The position numbers and the translations under genes are program-made. A model generated the notes under the pieces. That model saw only the letters and a list, made by a program, of their open reading frames with translations. It searched no databases and had not been told where the DNA came from. From Pomphorhynchus laevis (Eukaryota; Acanthocephala; Palaeacanthocephala; Echinorhynchida; Pomphorhynchidae), in contig WNNJ02001895.1 of the NCBI GenBank assembly GCA_012934845.2, positions 21,745 to 85,744 of the forward strand: a stretch of 64,000 nucleotides of DNA, given 5' to 3'. Shown here in pieces: positions 1 through 11,095 of the stretch (its first letter is position 1; each line of letters begins with the position of its first letter).

Positions 1-1440
1 TTTGTAGGGCATATAGCACGATTCTGCCGAAGACAGGGAAACGAGAAGGGTGGAGTTGCTACGCAGACGCAAACTTCACCCATCGATCACAGTCACTTAG
101 GAGCTTACCAATAATTAATGTAATTGTAAATAACAAACAATGTAAGGGACTGATTGACAGTGGATGCAATAGATCGGTCATAATACTTCGCTGATATCGC
201 ATTGGTATGGACGAGTAGACGTTACTTCATTCTCTGGTCAAAATACTCAATGTGCTGGATTCGCATTCTGGTCATTTGCTATCAACGGACAAAGGTTATC
301 AATAAAGATGATCACATCGAATGCAATATTACCCAATGTTGATGTCATAATTAGCATGGATGTAATACGTCATTTAAGGGGTCTGAATATTTCTCCTCAT
401 GAAATCCGTTTCGGAGTACCATGTCAAGAAACAAAATACGTTCCGTCTCGGGCAGGTTATCAAATTACGTCAATTATGAACGATTACAACAATGTATGCA
501 TGACCGGGACACAGACCGATACAGATGAAAATACGTTCCCTACCCACGTGATCAACGAGGATGAGACGAGTTCCCACGTAGTTAAGCAAACATTAATGAG
601 TAAGGGCAAGTGGACGATTACTGATCAAGATGTTGAGATAAGATTACAAGAGGAGAATGGGAGGCAAAGTGGATTTGGATAGATAGAGCCCCACAGCTGA
701 CAAATAGTATTTCGCAGTACAATTCCGTAAATAAACCCGGTATCGAAATGCAGTTTATTAAAGAGATACGTATGTGGATCAAAGAAGGGATATTAAAGGA
801 ATGGCCAAATAGAGTAGATTGTGGATTATTACCTCAAATGGCAGTAATGCATGCGTCTAAAAACAAAGTTCGTCCGGTGTTCGACTTTAGGGAATTGAAT
901 AGGTATATCAGTTGTCGGATAACATTAGTGTCTGCGAAGACACTATTAGAAAATGGAGAAAGATGCAAGGAAAAACTGAAATAGTCGATCTACGAAACGC
1001 TTATCTTTAAATAAAAATATGCCCAAGTTTATGGAAATATCAATTAGTAAATTTCGATGGCAAGACTAACGCGTTAATAATATTTGGATTTGGATTATCT
1101 ATCACACCCAGAATTATGACTTCAATACTAAGCAAGTGCTTGCGCTTAATTTGAAGATATATGCGGCGACGGATTTCTATCGGGACGACATAATCATAGA
1201 CACGGCTATTATATCGAGTAAGTCATTAATAGATCATCTTGCGAAATACGGATTAAAAGCAAAACCAGCAATACAAGTTGAGGGCAATCGCGTGTTGGGA
1301 ATGCAAGTGAAAAAATGTGAGGATGGGAATTTATACTTTAGCAGAGGGTCATGTAAAGACATTGAAAATTATGCTCCGAAAAAATGACTCGCCGCATGTT
1401 ATATCACTGTGTGGTAAGTTGGTATCGCATTACCCAATTG
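1..1440 (+). mobile_element. LTR retrotransposon fossil, left part (gag end, protease, reverse transcriptase)
   Basis: Remnant of an LTR retrotransposon, probably Ty3/Gypsy-like from the order protease, RT, RNase H, integrase; family assignment is uncertain. The window opens inside what looks like a gag zinc knuckle (GHIARFC). A retropepsin-type site (LIDSGCNRS) lies near 150-175, with the end of the protease domain in the reading frame at 308-682. RT finger/palm sequence (VRPVFDFRELNRY) lies near 870-910 and RT continues to about 1387. It is broken many times, so it is old, and it predates the LINE that splits it. The 5' LTR is outside the window. Confidence 0.75.
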
Positions 1441-1525
1441 TAGGATAATAATAATACAAATTTATTTAATGTGGCAAATGCGTACAAGCTGTACGCTTAC
1501 AAGTCCACAAACAAAAATGAGAAAG

Positions 1526-4435
1526 TCAAGCAGTTAAATTGTTAAAATGGGATCGGATTTGTCGTTTGAAGCACTGCAGGGAAGTTGATTGGCGTATATG
1601 AATGGGCAGATGATTCCACGATAGAGGAGCAGCCACCAGGAAGGAGCGGAGTCCAAAGGAGGTAGAGTAGTTTGGGACATGTAAAAGAAGGGAATTACAG
1701 GAACGCAAGGAACAGTAAACAGGACGGGAATTATCAAGAAAAGGAAGGTTGAGAAATGAAGGGGTATGAAAAGTTACAAGGCGGAAAGCAACGATAAGAA
1801 GACGAATTTGAACACGACAATAAATTGTAGGCAAATCGAGAGAAGCAAGATGGTAGGATGTATGATCAAAACGACGAAGACGGAGGATAATTCGGACAGC
1901 TGCGTTGACGATGCGTTGTAGGGGAAGAAGAGTGGATTTAGGTGAGTTGGAAAATAGACTAAGACAATAATCGAGTCTAGAAAAAAGGAGAGATGATATG
2001 AGAGTCATACAAGAAGGGAAATCGATCAATCTACGAACTTGACGGAGGTTGCGGAGTATCAAGGTAGATGAGCGTACTTTATCTCTAACGAAAGGTTTAA
2101 GTGAAAGTCGGTTGTCAAAATGGAAGCCTAGGAAAACGAGATTATCAACGATAGGAAGAATTGTAGAATTTAATGATACGGAGGGAGGTTCGAAGCCGAG
2201 GCGTCGAGGTAGGATCCACATAATTTTGGATTTATCAGGATTCAGAGAAAGGCGAAGGGAAGAAAGATGATTGGAAATTGAGACAAGACAGTCGGAAGCA
2301 GAAACACTAAGATCGTGAATACGATAAACAGGTGCATGAGCATAGATGAGAATGTCATCAGCATATTGCATAACATGGAAGTTAAATTTATGAGAAATCG
2401 AAGACAAATCACCAAGAAGAAGAGAGAAAAGTATAGGGCCTAATACGGAGCCTTGCGGAACACCGGACGGAATGGACGAAGGATGGGAGAGAGAAGAGTT
2501 AGAATATACGCGAAATGTACGGTTTGATAGATATGAAGAAAACCATGATACAGTGGGTAAAGAGAAGCCATAATCATGACGAAGGCGATGGAGAAGAATC
2601 GAGTGATCGACGATGTCAAAAGCAGACGATAGATCAAGAGAAACTATGACACTACATAATTTATGATCGCGCGATATGAGTAAGTCGTTATAAACTTTAA
2701 GACATGCAATTTCGGTAGAGTAATTAGAGCGAAAAGCGGCTTGGAAGGGAGGAAATAAGTTAGAGGAATAGAGATATGTATTAACTTGCTTAAGAACGAG
2801 ACGCTCAAGGAGTTTAGAGAGGGTTGGGAGAAGTGAGATTGGACGGTACGAAGATGGTAGTGAAGAGTCGAGAGATTGCTTTTTGATGATAGGACGAACA
2901 GTGGCGCATTTCCAGATGGAAGGAAATGTACAGCTTCGGATAGACGAGTTGAACAATGTGGTTAGGAAGGGTAAGATAAAAGTGCAGATATTTTTAAGTA
3001 AGTGAGTGGGAATTGGGTCAGAAGGAGAGGTTTTATTAGGTAATGACAGCAGAACCGAAGAAACTTCATCAGACGAAACGGGAAGAAGGTGGAATAGTTC
3101 TGGGAGGGAAGTATTTAAAGATAAGAGTGGGTACAAGGGGGCTATGGGTAGTAGGGAAAGTAAATTAGATAGCTTAGTTTGTAGATAAGAAGAAAATTCA
3201 TCAGGATTTATATTACAAGGGGTAGATGATCGTGAAAGAATTGAGTTTAAGATTTTCCAATGAGATTTCGAGTTGGAAGATGACTCGAGTTGATTTCGCC
3301 AAAAGAGAGTACGTTTAGTACGTATAAGAATGAGATGTGAACGGCGTTGAGAAAAGTAGGAATCACGAAGATTTGGAGGGAGTGAGTTGGGTGAACGTTT
3401 AAGAAAGCGTTTATACATACGAAAAGAGTGACGGAGTCGACGCTTAGAAAGACTACAGTCAGAATCGAACCAGGGAGCATGGCGCAAGCGCTGGGAACGT
3501 CGAAGTCGACTGGGTAGAAGGTTATTGAGGATCGACGTAAGTTCAGAATCAAAGAGAATGCAGAGATCATCGGGAGAGAGATAGTTAAGAGGAAGTGAAA
3601 AGAGTGAAGAATTGAGTAAGGCTGTGCAGAGAATAGGGATATCGAGAAGCTTCCAGGGTCGACTTGGTGTAGATAATGGTAAAGGCGGAGAAGGAGGATG
3701 GGGACGAGTAAGAGTAAAAGTGACAAGGAAATGATCGGACAAACCAGGATCAGTAATTGACAAGGAGGTATAGTCATTGAAGCAGTTAGGAACAGCAATG
3801 ATGTCGAGAGCACCGCCGAGAATATGAGTTGGGCTTGTTGAAAGTAATTTATAGTTAAAATCAGAAAAAAGATTAGTTAAAGTGATAGAGTCAGAGTCAG
3901 ACGGGCGATCAAGACGAATGTTAAAGTCACCGAGAACAAAAGAAGGAGTATAAGACAATGAACAGTGAGACATTAGATCTGCAAGGTCGTTAAAGAAGAT
4001 ACGTGATGGGGCAACTGAACCTGGACGGTATACAATCACAAGTTCCAGAGGGAAAGGCGTTGATAATCTGCATATGAGTAATTCGAACGAGGTGTAACGG
4101 ATGTTAACGTTGATTTTACGTAAAGACATTGGGTGACGAGCAATGGCAACAATACCGCCATGGTTAGACGCAGTAGATGTATGAGATGTAATTTGACGAG
4201 CTGATTCAACTAGAGAACAACCAGAGCGACATAGACGACGAATAGCAAGATCGTCGGAGTCAGTGTGCCAGGATTCGGTAATGCAGAGAATATCGATAGA
4301 TAATTGATCGAAGATATCGAGAAGCATATCAGCTTTATGAAGAATGGAGCGAGTATTGAATAGACTAAGACGAAAAGTATGCTTAGGAGCGAGATCGACT
4401 AGCGAAGAAGACAAGGGGGAGAGATGGGACGCCAT
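1526..4435 (-). CDS. LINE A ORF2: endonuclease and reverse transcriptase, intact
   Basis: An uninterrupted 969-residue ORF2 that nicks target DNA and copies the LINE RNA at the nick. The N-terminal APE-type endonuclease shows FNTRS (26-30, Asn27), ITESW (52-56, Glu54), LGDFN (168-172), LDIIAVP (210-216) and SDH (233-235). The RT follows: RPISLLPTLSKLLER (531-545), LDLSSAFD (600-607, catalytic Asp601), GVPQGSVLGP (658-667) and YADD (691-694). The C-terminal thumb region ends at a stop 80 nt before the LINE end. The ATG sits inside the 3' end of ORF1 (37-nt overlap). All catalytic residues I can check are present, so the protein could be functional. Family: CR1-like by similarity of the EN and RT motifs. 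Confidence 0.93.
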   Translation of the reverse strand: MASHLSPLSSSLVDLAPKHTFRLSLFNTRSILHKADMLLDIFDQLSIDILCITESWHTDSDDLAIRRLCRSGCSLVESARQITSHTSTASNHGGIVAIARHPMSLRKINVNIRYTSFELLICRLSTPFPLELVIVYRPGSVAPSRIFFNDLADLMSHCSLSYTPSFVLGDFNIRLDRPSDSDSITLTNLFSDFNYKLLSTSPTHILGGALDIIAVPNCFNDYTSLSITDPGLSDHFLVTFTLTRPHPPSPPLPLSTPSRPWKLLDIPILCTALLNSSLFSLPLNYLSPDDLCILFDSELTSILNNLLPSRLRRSQRLRHAPWFDSDCSLSKRRLRHSFRMYKRFLKRSPNSLPPNLRDSYFSQRRSHLILIRTKRTLFWRNQLESSSNSKSHWKILNSILSRSSTPCNINPDEFSSYLQTKLSNLLSLLPIAPLYPLLSLNTSLPELFHLLPVSSDEVSSVLLSLPNKTSPSDPIPTHLLKNICTFILPFLTTLFNSSIRSCTFPSIWKCATVRPIIKKQSLDSSLPSSYRPISLLPTLSKLLERLVLKQVNTYLYSSNLFPPFQAAFRSNYSTEIACLKVYNDLLISRDHKLCSVIVSLDLSSAFDIVDHSILLHRLRHDYGFSLPTVSWFSSYLSNRTFRVYSNSSLSHPSSIPSGVPQGSVLGPILFSLLLGDLSSISHKFNFHVMQYADDILIYAHAPVYRIHDLSVSASDCLVSISNHLSSLRLSLNPDKSKIMWILPRRLGFEPPSVSLNSTILPIVDNLVFLGFHFDNRLSLKPFVRDKVRSSTLILRNLRQVRRLIDFPSCMTLISSLLFSRLDYCLSLFSNSPKSTLLPLQRIVNAAVRIILRLRRFDHTSYHLASLDLPTIYCRVQIRLLIVAFRLVTFHTPSFLNLPFLDNSRPVYCSLRSCNSLLLHVPNYSTSFGLRSFLVAAPLSWNHLPIHIRQSTSLQCFKRQIRSHFNNLTA

Positions 4436-5725
4436 CGAATTTTTGGCCTTGTGTGAAGAACGTGAAAATTTCCGTTGATTTTACGTATAGATAAGGATGA
4501 CTCGCCGTTTGTTTCACGTCGATGTTTTTCAATGCGAGCTAAATTGAGCTGGGCAATATCAGAAGGGGAGCGGTCAGGAAAGATACGGCAAGTAGATGAA
4601 GTGGTAAGAAGTTTAAAACGTTGGGAGAGTACCGAAGAGGCATGTGAACTATGTCGGAAAACGATTTTTAAGAGTGGAGGACTGAGATGATTTGATTTAG
4701 TGGATTTGTTTAAACGAATAAAGGATACAGGAGCGATATTATTGAAGAGTGATGGGTTATCATCAGGAAGAATGGTTGCTAGGATAGACCTGAAAGCAGA
4801 TACATCATCATCGAGGCGAGATTGTGGAGAAGCAGATTCGGAAAGCTTTAAGTTTGATATGATTATACAGCGATCGCGCGAAGGAAAACGATTTCGTGGA
4901 AGTGGTGGACGGACAGAGCTGGTTGGAGTCGAGGTAGATGAGCAGATAGAAGTGGAAATGACAGGGGTGCTTGATAAAGAATTAATATTGGTTGGAGCAA
5001 GTGTGACAGGAGCGGGGTGTTGAATCGGTTGATCAGAGATGTGACTGGATATGATTTTAAATGAAGGATGTAACTTATTGGGAAGTGTTACGTGGGAGGT
5101 AGAGTAAGGAGAATTAAAATAGGTTGGGGCATGAGTGACAGGAATGGAGTGTTGAATTAGTTGATCGGAAATGTTACTGGAAATGATTTTGATGGAAGGG
5201 TGTAAATTATTGAGAGGTGATACAGGGGGGGGTCGAGTAAGGAGTTCGTGAGGAGAATAAAGAAGTTTGAGATTTATTTAGATTGGGGGAGGAATAGGAA
5301 AGAGGAGGTACGAGATGAAAAGCTTTGCCGTTAGCATTGTTAGAATGAGAAAGATTAATGGAAGTTTGGTACGTAGTTGAACGAGGAGTGTGTGAGAGAG
5401 TAGGTTCAATAATGGGATTATATGATGCGAAGTCAGGTGTTGATGCGAGGGAAACATCTAAAACAGCATTGGTCTGAGTGGTAGTGTGTGATACAGGAGT
5501 AGATGAGCAGGATAACTGTAGTAGTCGTACTGATGTACAAAAACCGCAAGTGAAATGTTTACGTTTATACACCGAGTGGTCGGATATTTTAACACGAACA
5601 AGTGTCCATACATCGCAATCTTTGGAATCGCATCCAACTTCAAAGCTGGTATAACCATCATTGCATTCAGATGTGGAAGATTGTTGATCAGGAACAGGGA
5701 TCTGAGATCGCGCTTTTTTAGGCAT
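4399..5725 (-). pseudogene. LINE A ORF1 with PHD-like zinc finger, one frame break
   Basis: ORF1 of copy A1, an RNA-binding partner by analogy with other LINEs. It starts MPKKARSQIPVPDQQ. A PHD-like finger follows, with Cys/Trp spacing C-x4-C-x2-W and a final FTCGFC (about residues 20-65). CR1-clade ORF1 proteins are known to carry PHD fingers. A Ser/Pro/Thr-rich linker holds two copies of a 44-residue repeat (LHPSxKIISSxISDQ). The C-terminal domain begins at RDRCIIISNL and ends KIRWRPISPPCLLR. The ORF is broken once at a run of eight G (about 5226-5233, plus strand); apart from that the two halves span 1327 nt. The end overlaps the ORF2 start by 37 nt. Confidence 0.8.
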
Positions 5726-5794
5726 GACCTTTTATCGATAGATTGAGCTCAATCCGCGATCGTAGCGAGCGGAACTGACAGGAATAATTGTATG

Positions 5795-7466
5795 TTGATA
5801 AGAAACCAAATTTTTTTAAGGATGGTTAAGAATTGCTTGCAGCTATTCGAAAATGTTGGCAATCGGTACGAAATGGAGCGATATGATAGCTCAAGAAGCG
5901 ATTCAATAAGTACGGAACATATTAGATCGTCTGAAAACTGAAGATCCTGTAAAAGGAAAGTGGACAGTGCCTGATATTAATAAAGGAATAGTGTGGTGTG
6001 ATGCAAGTAATATTTCACTCAGAGTAAAACTACAAATTGGAGAAAATGTAGTTGATGATGCGGCTTGGCTACGTAAGAGTAACGAGTCACTCCATATCAA
6101 TGTAGCTGAACTCGAGGCTGTAAGTCGAGGAATTAATTTGGCTATTAAATGGGGGTTAACCGATATACTAATACGAACAGATTCGCGTACGGTTACGGCA
6201 TGGATTGATTCGACGATCAATAGAACTTATCGAGTAAATACAAAGGGTGCCGCAGAGATGCTTATTAAGCAGTGACATGTGTCATTCAATGTATTATCAA
6301 GGAATTGAATTTAAGAGTAAGAATAGAATATGCAAATTTAATGCAAAACTTGACGGATTCTATGACCAATGTAAATTGGATGGGAAAATTATATACGGCA
6401 TCGGTGAGTCAAGATGATAATCTGTCACGTTTAAGAGAGTTGCATAATTTGGGGCATTTTGGAGTCGAGCAGTCATATGGCTAGGCTAGAAAAGTCGATT
6501 CAAACGTAAACAGGAAGAATGTGGAATATATAGTTAAATCTTGCAATCAATGTAATACGATCGACCCGCAACCCATTCGGTACGAGCATGGAACTTCTTG
6601 TGATCGGGTATGGCAGTGATTGACTGTTGATGTCACACATTATCTTAGAATGATATATTTAACGATTATTGGCTGTGGCTCTACTCGATACGCCGTCTAC
6701 AGACAAATTAAAGAAGAATCAAGCGAATTAATATGTACTGAATTAAAAATCGTCCTATTAGAGCATGGATTGCAAGACAAGTTATTATTGGACAATGGAT
6801 GGGCTTTTAGATCCCGACAACTTCGAATCTTATGTGAAAAAATGGAGAATATCGTTACGGTTTCGAGTAGCGTACAGACCATGTGGAAATGCTATTATAG
6901 AGAGAAGCCATCGAACAATAAAAAGAACAGCGGAGCGTTGTAAGTGTAGCCTGATTGAAGCCGTTCTTTGGTACAACTTGGCTTCGACTTCTGGATAAGA
7001 GCCGGAAATATCACCGACCGAAAGAGCGTTTAGTTATACCTGGCGACATCCCAGTAGTAGACGATGCGTATTTAAAGATATTGTCAAATCGGTGAACGGT
7101 GTTGGAAATTATGTGTATGTTAACCTTCAAATGCGAAATGTACCACTAATGGAACAAAGGTGTTATCACTGCGTTGATATCAGAAAAGACTGCAGAAGTC
7201 AATGGCATTCCGCAACATGTTACAGACATTCGTCCATGTAATCGAGTCGATAAAAACGAAGAACAGAACATGAATAGCTCGGAGTATTCGACATCTAGCG
7301 ACGACGAATAGATTATACACGACACATATAATTCAGAAGATGAGTCATTGGACGTGCTATCGACCACAGCCATAAGACAAAAACGCAACCGAAAAAGACC
7401 CGACTATCTTAACGCATATTATTGTGAACTGTTGGATGATATAGATACATAGAGATCAGGAGGGGA
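5795..7466 (+). mobile_element. LTR retrotransposon fossil, right part (RNase H, integrase)
   Basis: Continuation of the fossil that starts at base 1, beyond the inserted LINE. RNase H sequence lies at about 5960-6270 (CDAS, ELEAV and RTDSR motifs). An integrase zinc-binding region (HNLGHFGVEQSY) lies at about 6440-6480 and the integrase core at about 6620-7000, with a VDVTHY and a DNG signature. The sequence ends in a purine-rich tract (GATCAGGAGGGGA) immediately before the 3' LTR. It is broken many times. RT to RNase H to integrase is the Ty3/Gypsy order, though a BEL/Pao-like element cannot be excluded. Confidence 0.75.
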
Positions 7467-7751
7467 TGTGCTGGTGGTATGGGCGTTTTGATCTCCTTAT
7501 TGCTGCATAGTGCATTGTAGTAAGATGCTCAATGAACACTACAACAATGATAGTGTTGTGCCGACCGCATTACTGCAGCGACTCAACAATCGTAAGCGGT
7601 GTTGCACACTTATCAATGGTATTGTTATGCCGACTGTATTATAAAAGCGACTTTATTTTGACATTATTGCACAAAGCAGTCATAGTAAGTTACTGTATTG
7701 TGTGAGACTTAAAAAGAAACATTTTTGATTTAACCGTTAATTTGGTTCACA
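7467..7751 (+). repeat. Probable 3' LTR of the LTR fossil
   Basis: Begins TGTGCTGG directly after a polypurine-like tract and ends GGTTCACA, giving the TG..CA ends of an LTR. A TATA-like TATTATAAAA lies near 7638-7647. It contains an imperfect internal duplication (about 7550-7594 and 7612-7653). The matching 5' LTR is outside the window, so the boundaries rest on the TG..CA rule and the preceding tract only. Confidence 0.5.
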
Positions 7752-8157
7752 GAAGGTCGTGTTGTACTAATAATCCTTGGGATGAACCTTTCTAAACTGT
7801 TGTAGAAGATCCGTGAACACTCTTAAAATCTCGACCCTACTGATGAAGCTCAATAAGCAGAAACCGGTCTATGTATTTGATTGAGGATGGACCATGATCG
7901 TTTCCAATACTCAGCTATGCCCGTTTCCCCATTTTACTTTTAGTAACAACTATAATGTTGTATTGCTCTGCGATCCGTGGGAAGGCTGCAATAATATTTA
8001 TATAATAAACTGCTAAATCACTTTTGTGATCGCCTGTGGACTTAAAGGTCGTGTTGTAATAATCATCCTTGTGATGAACCTTTTTAAACTGTGTGCGAGG
8101 ATCCTTGATTTTCTTCCACAGTTTAGAACCCTTTTAAACTGTGGGGGAGGATTCATT
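7752..8157. repeat. Unassigned segment with 60-bp direct repeats
   Basis: No gene seen. A block starting AAGGTCGTGTTGTA and containing GATGAACCTTT and TAAACTGT occurs at about 7753-7812 and again at about 8046-8105. Between them is a segment with CTGATGAAGCTCAATAAGC and GAAACCGGTC near 7840-7880. It may be the edge of another old insertion. Confidence 0.45.
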
Positions 8158-9125
8158 GTCTTCGTCATAATTATGCCTTCTCTTTACCCACCGTAGCTTG
8201 GTTTTCTTCATATCTATCAAACCGTACTTTTCGCGTGTGTTCTAACTTTTCTCATTCCAATCCTTCTTCCATCCCGCCCAGTGTTCCTCAAGGCTCCGTA
8301 TTAGACCCTTTGCTTTTCTATCTTCTTCTCGATGATTTGTCTTCTATTTATCATACATTTAACTTCCATGTTGTGCAATATGCTGGTGACATTCTCATCT
8401 TTGCTTATGCACCAGCTTATCATATTCATAATCTTAGTGTTTCTGATTCCAATAATCTCGACTCAATTTCCAATCATATATTTTATCTTAGTATTTCTCT
8501 GAGTCATGATAAATTACAAATTATGTGAATCCTACCTCGACGCCGCGGCTTAGAACCTCCCTCCGTATTATTAAATTCTACAATTATTCCTATCGTTGAT
8601 AATCTCGTTTTCCTAGGCTTCCATTTTGACAACCGACTTTCACTTAAACCTTTCATTAGAGATAAATTACGCTCATCTACCTTGATTATCCGCAATTTCC
8701 GTCAAATTCGTAGATTGATCGATTTCCCTTCTTGTATGACTTTCATAAAACGCATCGTAAACGCAGTCGTCCAAATTATCCTCCGTCTTCGTCGTTTTTG
8801 ATCATACATCTCACCATCTTGCTTCTCCCGATTTGCCTAACATTTATTGTCGTGTTCAAATTCGTCTTCTTATTGCTTTTCACCTTATAACTGTTCTTAC
8901 TTCTTCATTTTTCAACCTTATTTTTCTCGACAACTCTCGTCCTGATTATTGTTCTTTGCGTTCCTGAAATTCCCTTCTTTTACATGTCGCAAACTACTCT
9001 ACCTCTTTTGGCTTCCGCTTCTTTCTTATGGCTGCTTCTTTCTCGTGGAATTATCTGCCCATTCATATACGCCGATCAACCTCAATGCAGTGTTTGAAAC
9101 GCCAAATCCGATTTAATAAATTATT
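8158..9125 (+). mobile_element. LINE family A fragment A2 (RT to C-terminus), decayed
   Basis: Plus-strand remnant matching family A from the RT palm to near the ORF2 stop. The frame at 8235-8528 still reads a GVPQGSVL-like block (SVPQGSVLDP), and the YADD box is altered to YAGD. The 3' hairpin tail is missing. It is more diverged than A1, A3 and A6, so it is an older copy. Confidence 0.8.
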
Positions 9126-9198
9126 GTTGTTGTATGTAAATTTCTGTCTGATAGAACATTTGAGGTAATGGTGCATTCATGCTTATTGTCAATTCACA

Positions 9199-10923
9199 GT
9201 GTTGATTTTGACGTTATTCACGGATCAGATTCAGGTTTTTACTATTTGTCATTTTTTAAATGATCTATTCGTCAGAATAGTTATCAAATGTCAATTGCTC
9301 AAATGTCAATTCATAATCCTAAATCCGTATTCAATTATGCTAATTTCAACAACAAAAATAAACACTGGTTCACTTGTTGATACTGATGGTTGCACATTGA
9401 TTAAATATGATGACATAGCGAATGCTTTCGCTCAACATTTTTGCATAGGAGTTCGTAAATCCTCCTCCGTCACCTATGCCTCGTACTGTCCATCGAATAT
9501 AAACATTCTTCAGATGTTTTCTGTTAATGATGTAGTGCTAGAGCTCAAGCGGCTTAAATCGTCAGGTTCTATTTGTCCTGATCGTTTACCACCGGTATTT
9601 CTCAAGAATATCGCTGATGTTATCGGCATACCACTATATTGGATTTGTGTCGCCTCCTTGTACTTCGGTTGTGTCCCGATGAATTGGAAACTTTCGTTGA
9701 TAAGGCCCATTTTGAAGAAAGGTGATCCATCTTCAGTTGAAAATTATCGCCCGATAAGTCTAACGTGTGTATTCTGTCGAGTTTTGGAAAGGATAATATA
9801 CCGCATTCTAAGCGATTATCTAGAATCCAACAAATTATTGTGTAACAATCAACATGGATTTCGAAGGGATCGCTCAACAATCACTAATCTCTTGATTGCC
9901 CAGAATAGCTGGGGTTCGTTAGCTGATAAGGGCTTTGATGTTGATCTAGTATTTTTTGATTTTTCAAAAGCGTTTGATATGGTTCCACATGACATCTTGA
10001 TCCAAAAAATGCGTGCTCTAAACATTGATCCACTTATTATTCGCTGGATAAAAGAATTTTTATCTAACAGATTCTATCAGGTTGTTGTAAATGGTTCTCT
10101 TTCTGATCCTTATCCGGTCAATGTTGGAGTTCCGCAGGGTTCGGTCCTCGGCCCATTGTTATTCTGTATTTTCATTAATGACCTTCCTTCCATTTTGAAC
10201 TCACACTCTCTTTTATATGCAGACGACCTAAAAATTTGGCAGGCTATCCGGTCAGATTCGGACACGGTGCTAGTTCAATCGGATATCGACAGCATTTCCA
10301 ACTGGGCTTATATGAATGGTCTGTCACTGAATATATCAAAGTGTGATTGTATGCGTTTACAATCACGCAGTCATAGTGTGTATCCAACTTATCATCTTGA
10401 GGATCAGAACATTAAAGTAGTAACTCGTCTTAGCGACCTTGGAATAGTAGTTGCGAATGATTTTTCGACTAGTTGAAATACTGAGTTGGCTGACTCGAAA
10501 GCAAATCGAATGGTTGGGATGATTCGTAGAACTTTTAGTGTGTTGAGTCAAGTTTCATTTAGAGCACTCGCCAACGCATTTGTGATCAGTCATCTTACCT
10601 ATGCATCACAATGTTCGTTCCCAAGAACAGTATACGAGAAAAGTAGAATTGAAAATGTGCTGCGCCGGGCAACTAAGCTCGTAAATTCAGTTAAAGCCTT
10701 ACCTTATAATGAAAGGCTAAAAAAACTTGGTATGGTTTCTATAAGCGACCTTCGGTTTCGGCGAGATATGTGTTCAACATGGGAAGCTTTACACAAGGGA
10801 AATCACGTCTTAAGAGAATTGATGACTGTTCCGAAAAGTCGGGCTTTGCGTGGACACAATTTTACTTTAGCCCATCGCCGAGTTATACGCTCTAAACTGT
10901 ACAATTTGGACACCGAATCGTAG
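9199..10923 (+). pseudogene. LINE C ORF2 remnant: reverse transcriptase
   Basis: Two consecutive open stretches (9199-10476 and 10486-10923) belong to one RT-bearing ORF2. Recognisable blocks are VENYRPISLTCVFCRVLER, HGFRRDRSTITNLL, FFDFSKAFDMVPH (catalytic Asp in FDFSKAFD), VGVPQGSVLGPLLF and LLYADDLKIW. The C-terminal part shows RRATKLV and LRGHNFTLAHRR, a block shared with family D. The two stretches are separated by a stop near 10474. The first 45 or so residues of the open frame look unrelated to LINE sequence and may be flanking DNA. Confidence 0.8.
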
Positions 10924-11095
10924 GTAAGTGGAACCGATTAAGTGAAGAAATTGTCAACTCAAGATCGGTTTCAGCATTCAAACATGAACTTTTTTGACTT
11001 TTGTTTGTGAGTCTTTTTTCTTTTCTTTATTTTTTCTTTTTTTAACAGTGCAACAGTGAGCTTTGCTCGTCTGTTTGTCGAAATAATATTATTAT
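9330..11095 (+). mobile_element. LINE family C, 5'-truncated, decayed
   Basis: A second CR1/jockey-like LINE, distinct from family A. It keeps most of the RT and the C-terminal region, then an A/T-rich 3' end closing in AATAATATTATT. A short hairpin GAGC-TTT-GCTC (11058-11068) lies near the 3' end. The 5' edge is uncertain (somewhere in 9190-9360). It meets family D tail to tail at about 11095. Confidence 0.8.

Larger units (their letters stand above)
1445..5785 (-). mobile_element. CR1-like LINE, family A, copy A1, nearly full length
   Basis: Minus-strand non-LTR retrotransposon with ORF1, an intact ORF2 and a 3' end of AATAAATTTGTATTATTATT type. It sits inside the LTR fossil, whose RT part lies to the left and RNase H part to the right. 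A probable imperfect target duplication, AATTGTAGG (1436-1444) against AATTGTATG (5786-5794), brackets it. The 3' module at 1480-1496 is a hairpin (GCGTACA/TGTACGC). The PHD-like zinc finger in ORF1 and the EN-RT order fit the CR1 clade. ORF2 is intact and the copy closely resembles A3 and A6, so family A moved recently. Confidence 0.9.

Noticed and set aside
3247-3813. ORFs overlapping LINE ORF2 in other frames (also 4475-5023, 59455-60021, 29814-30299)
   Set aside because: Shadows of LINE ORF1/ORF2 with no domain of their own; the same frames recur in A1 and A6 only because the parent sequence is the same.
7838-7880. Hammerhead-ribozyme-like core (CTGATGA .. GAAA)
   Set aside because: The segment between the two core boxes does not form a proper stem II directly abutting them, and no matching stems I and III are evident.
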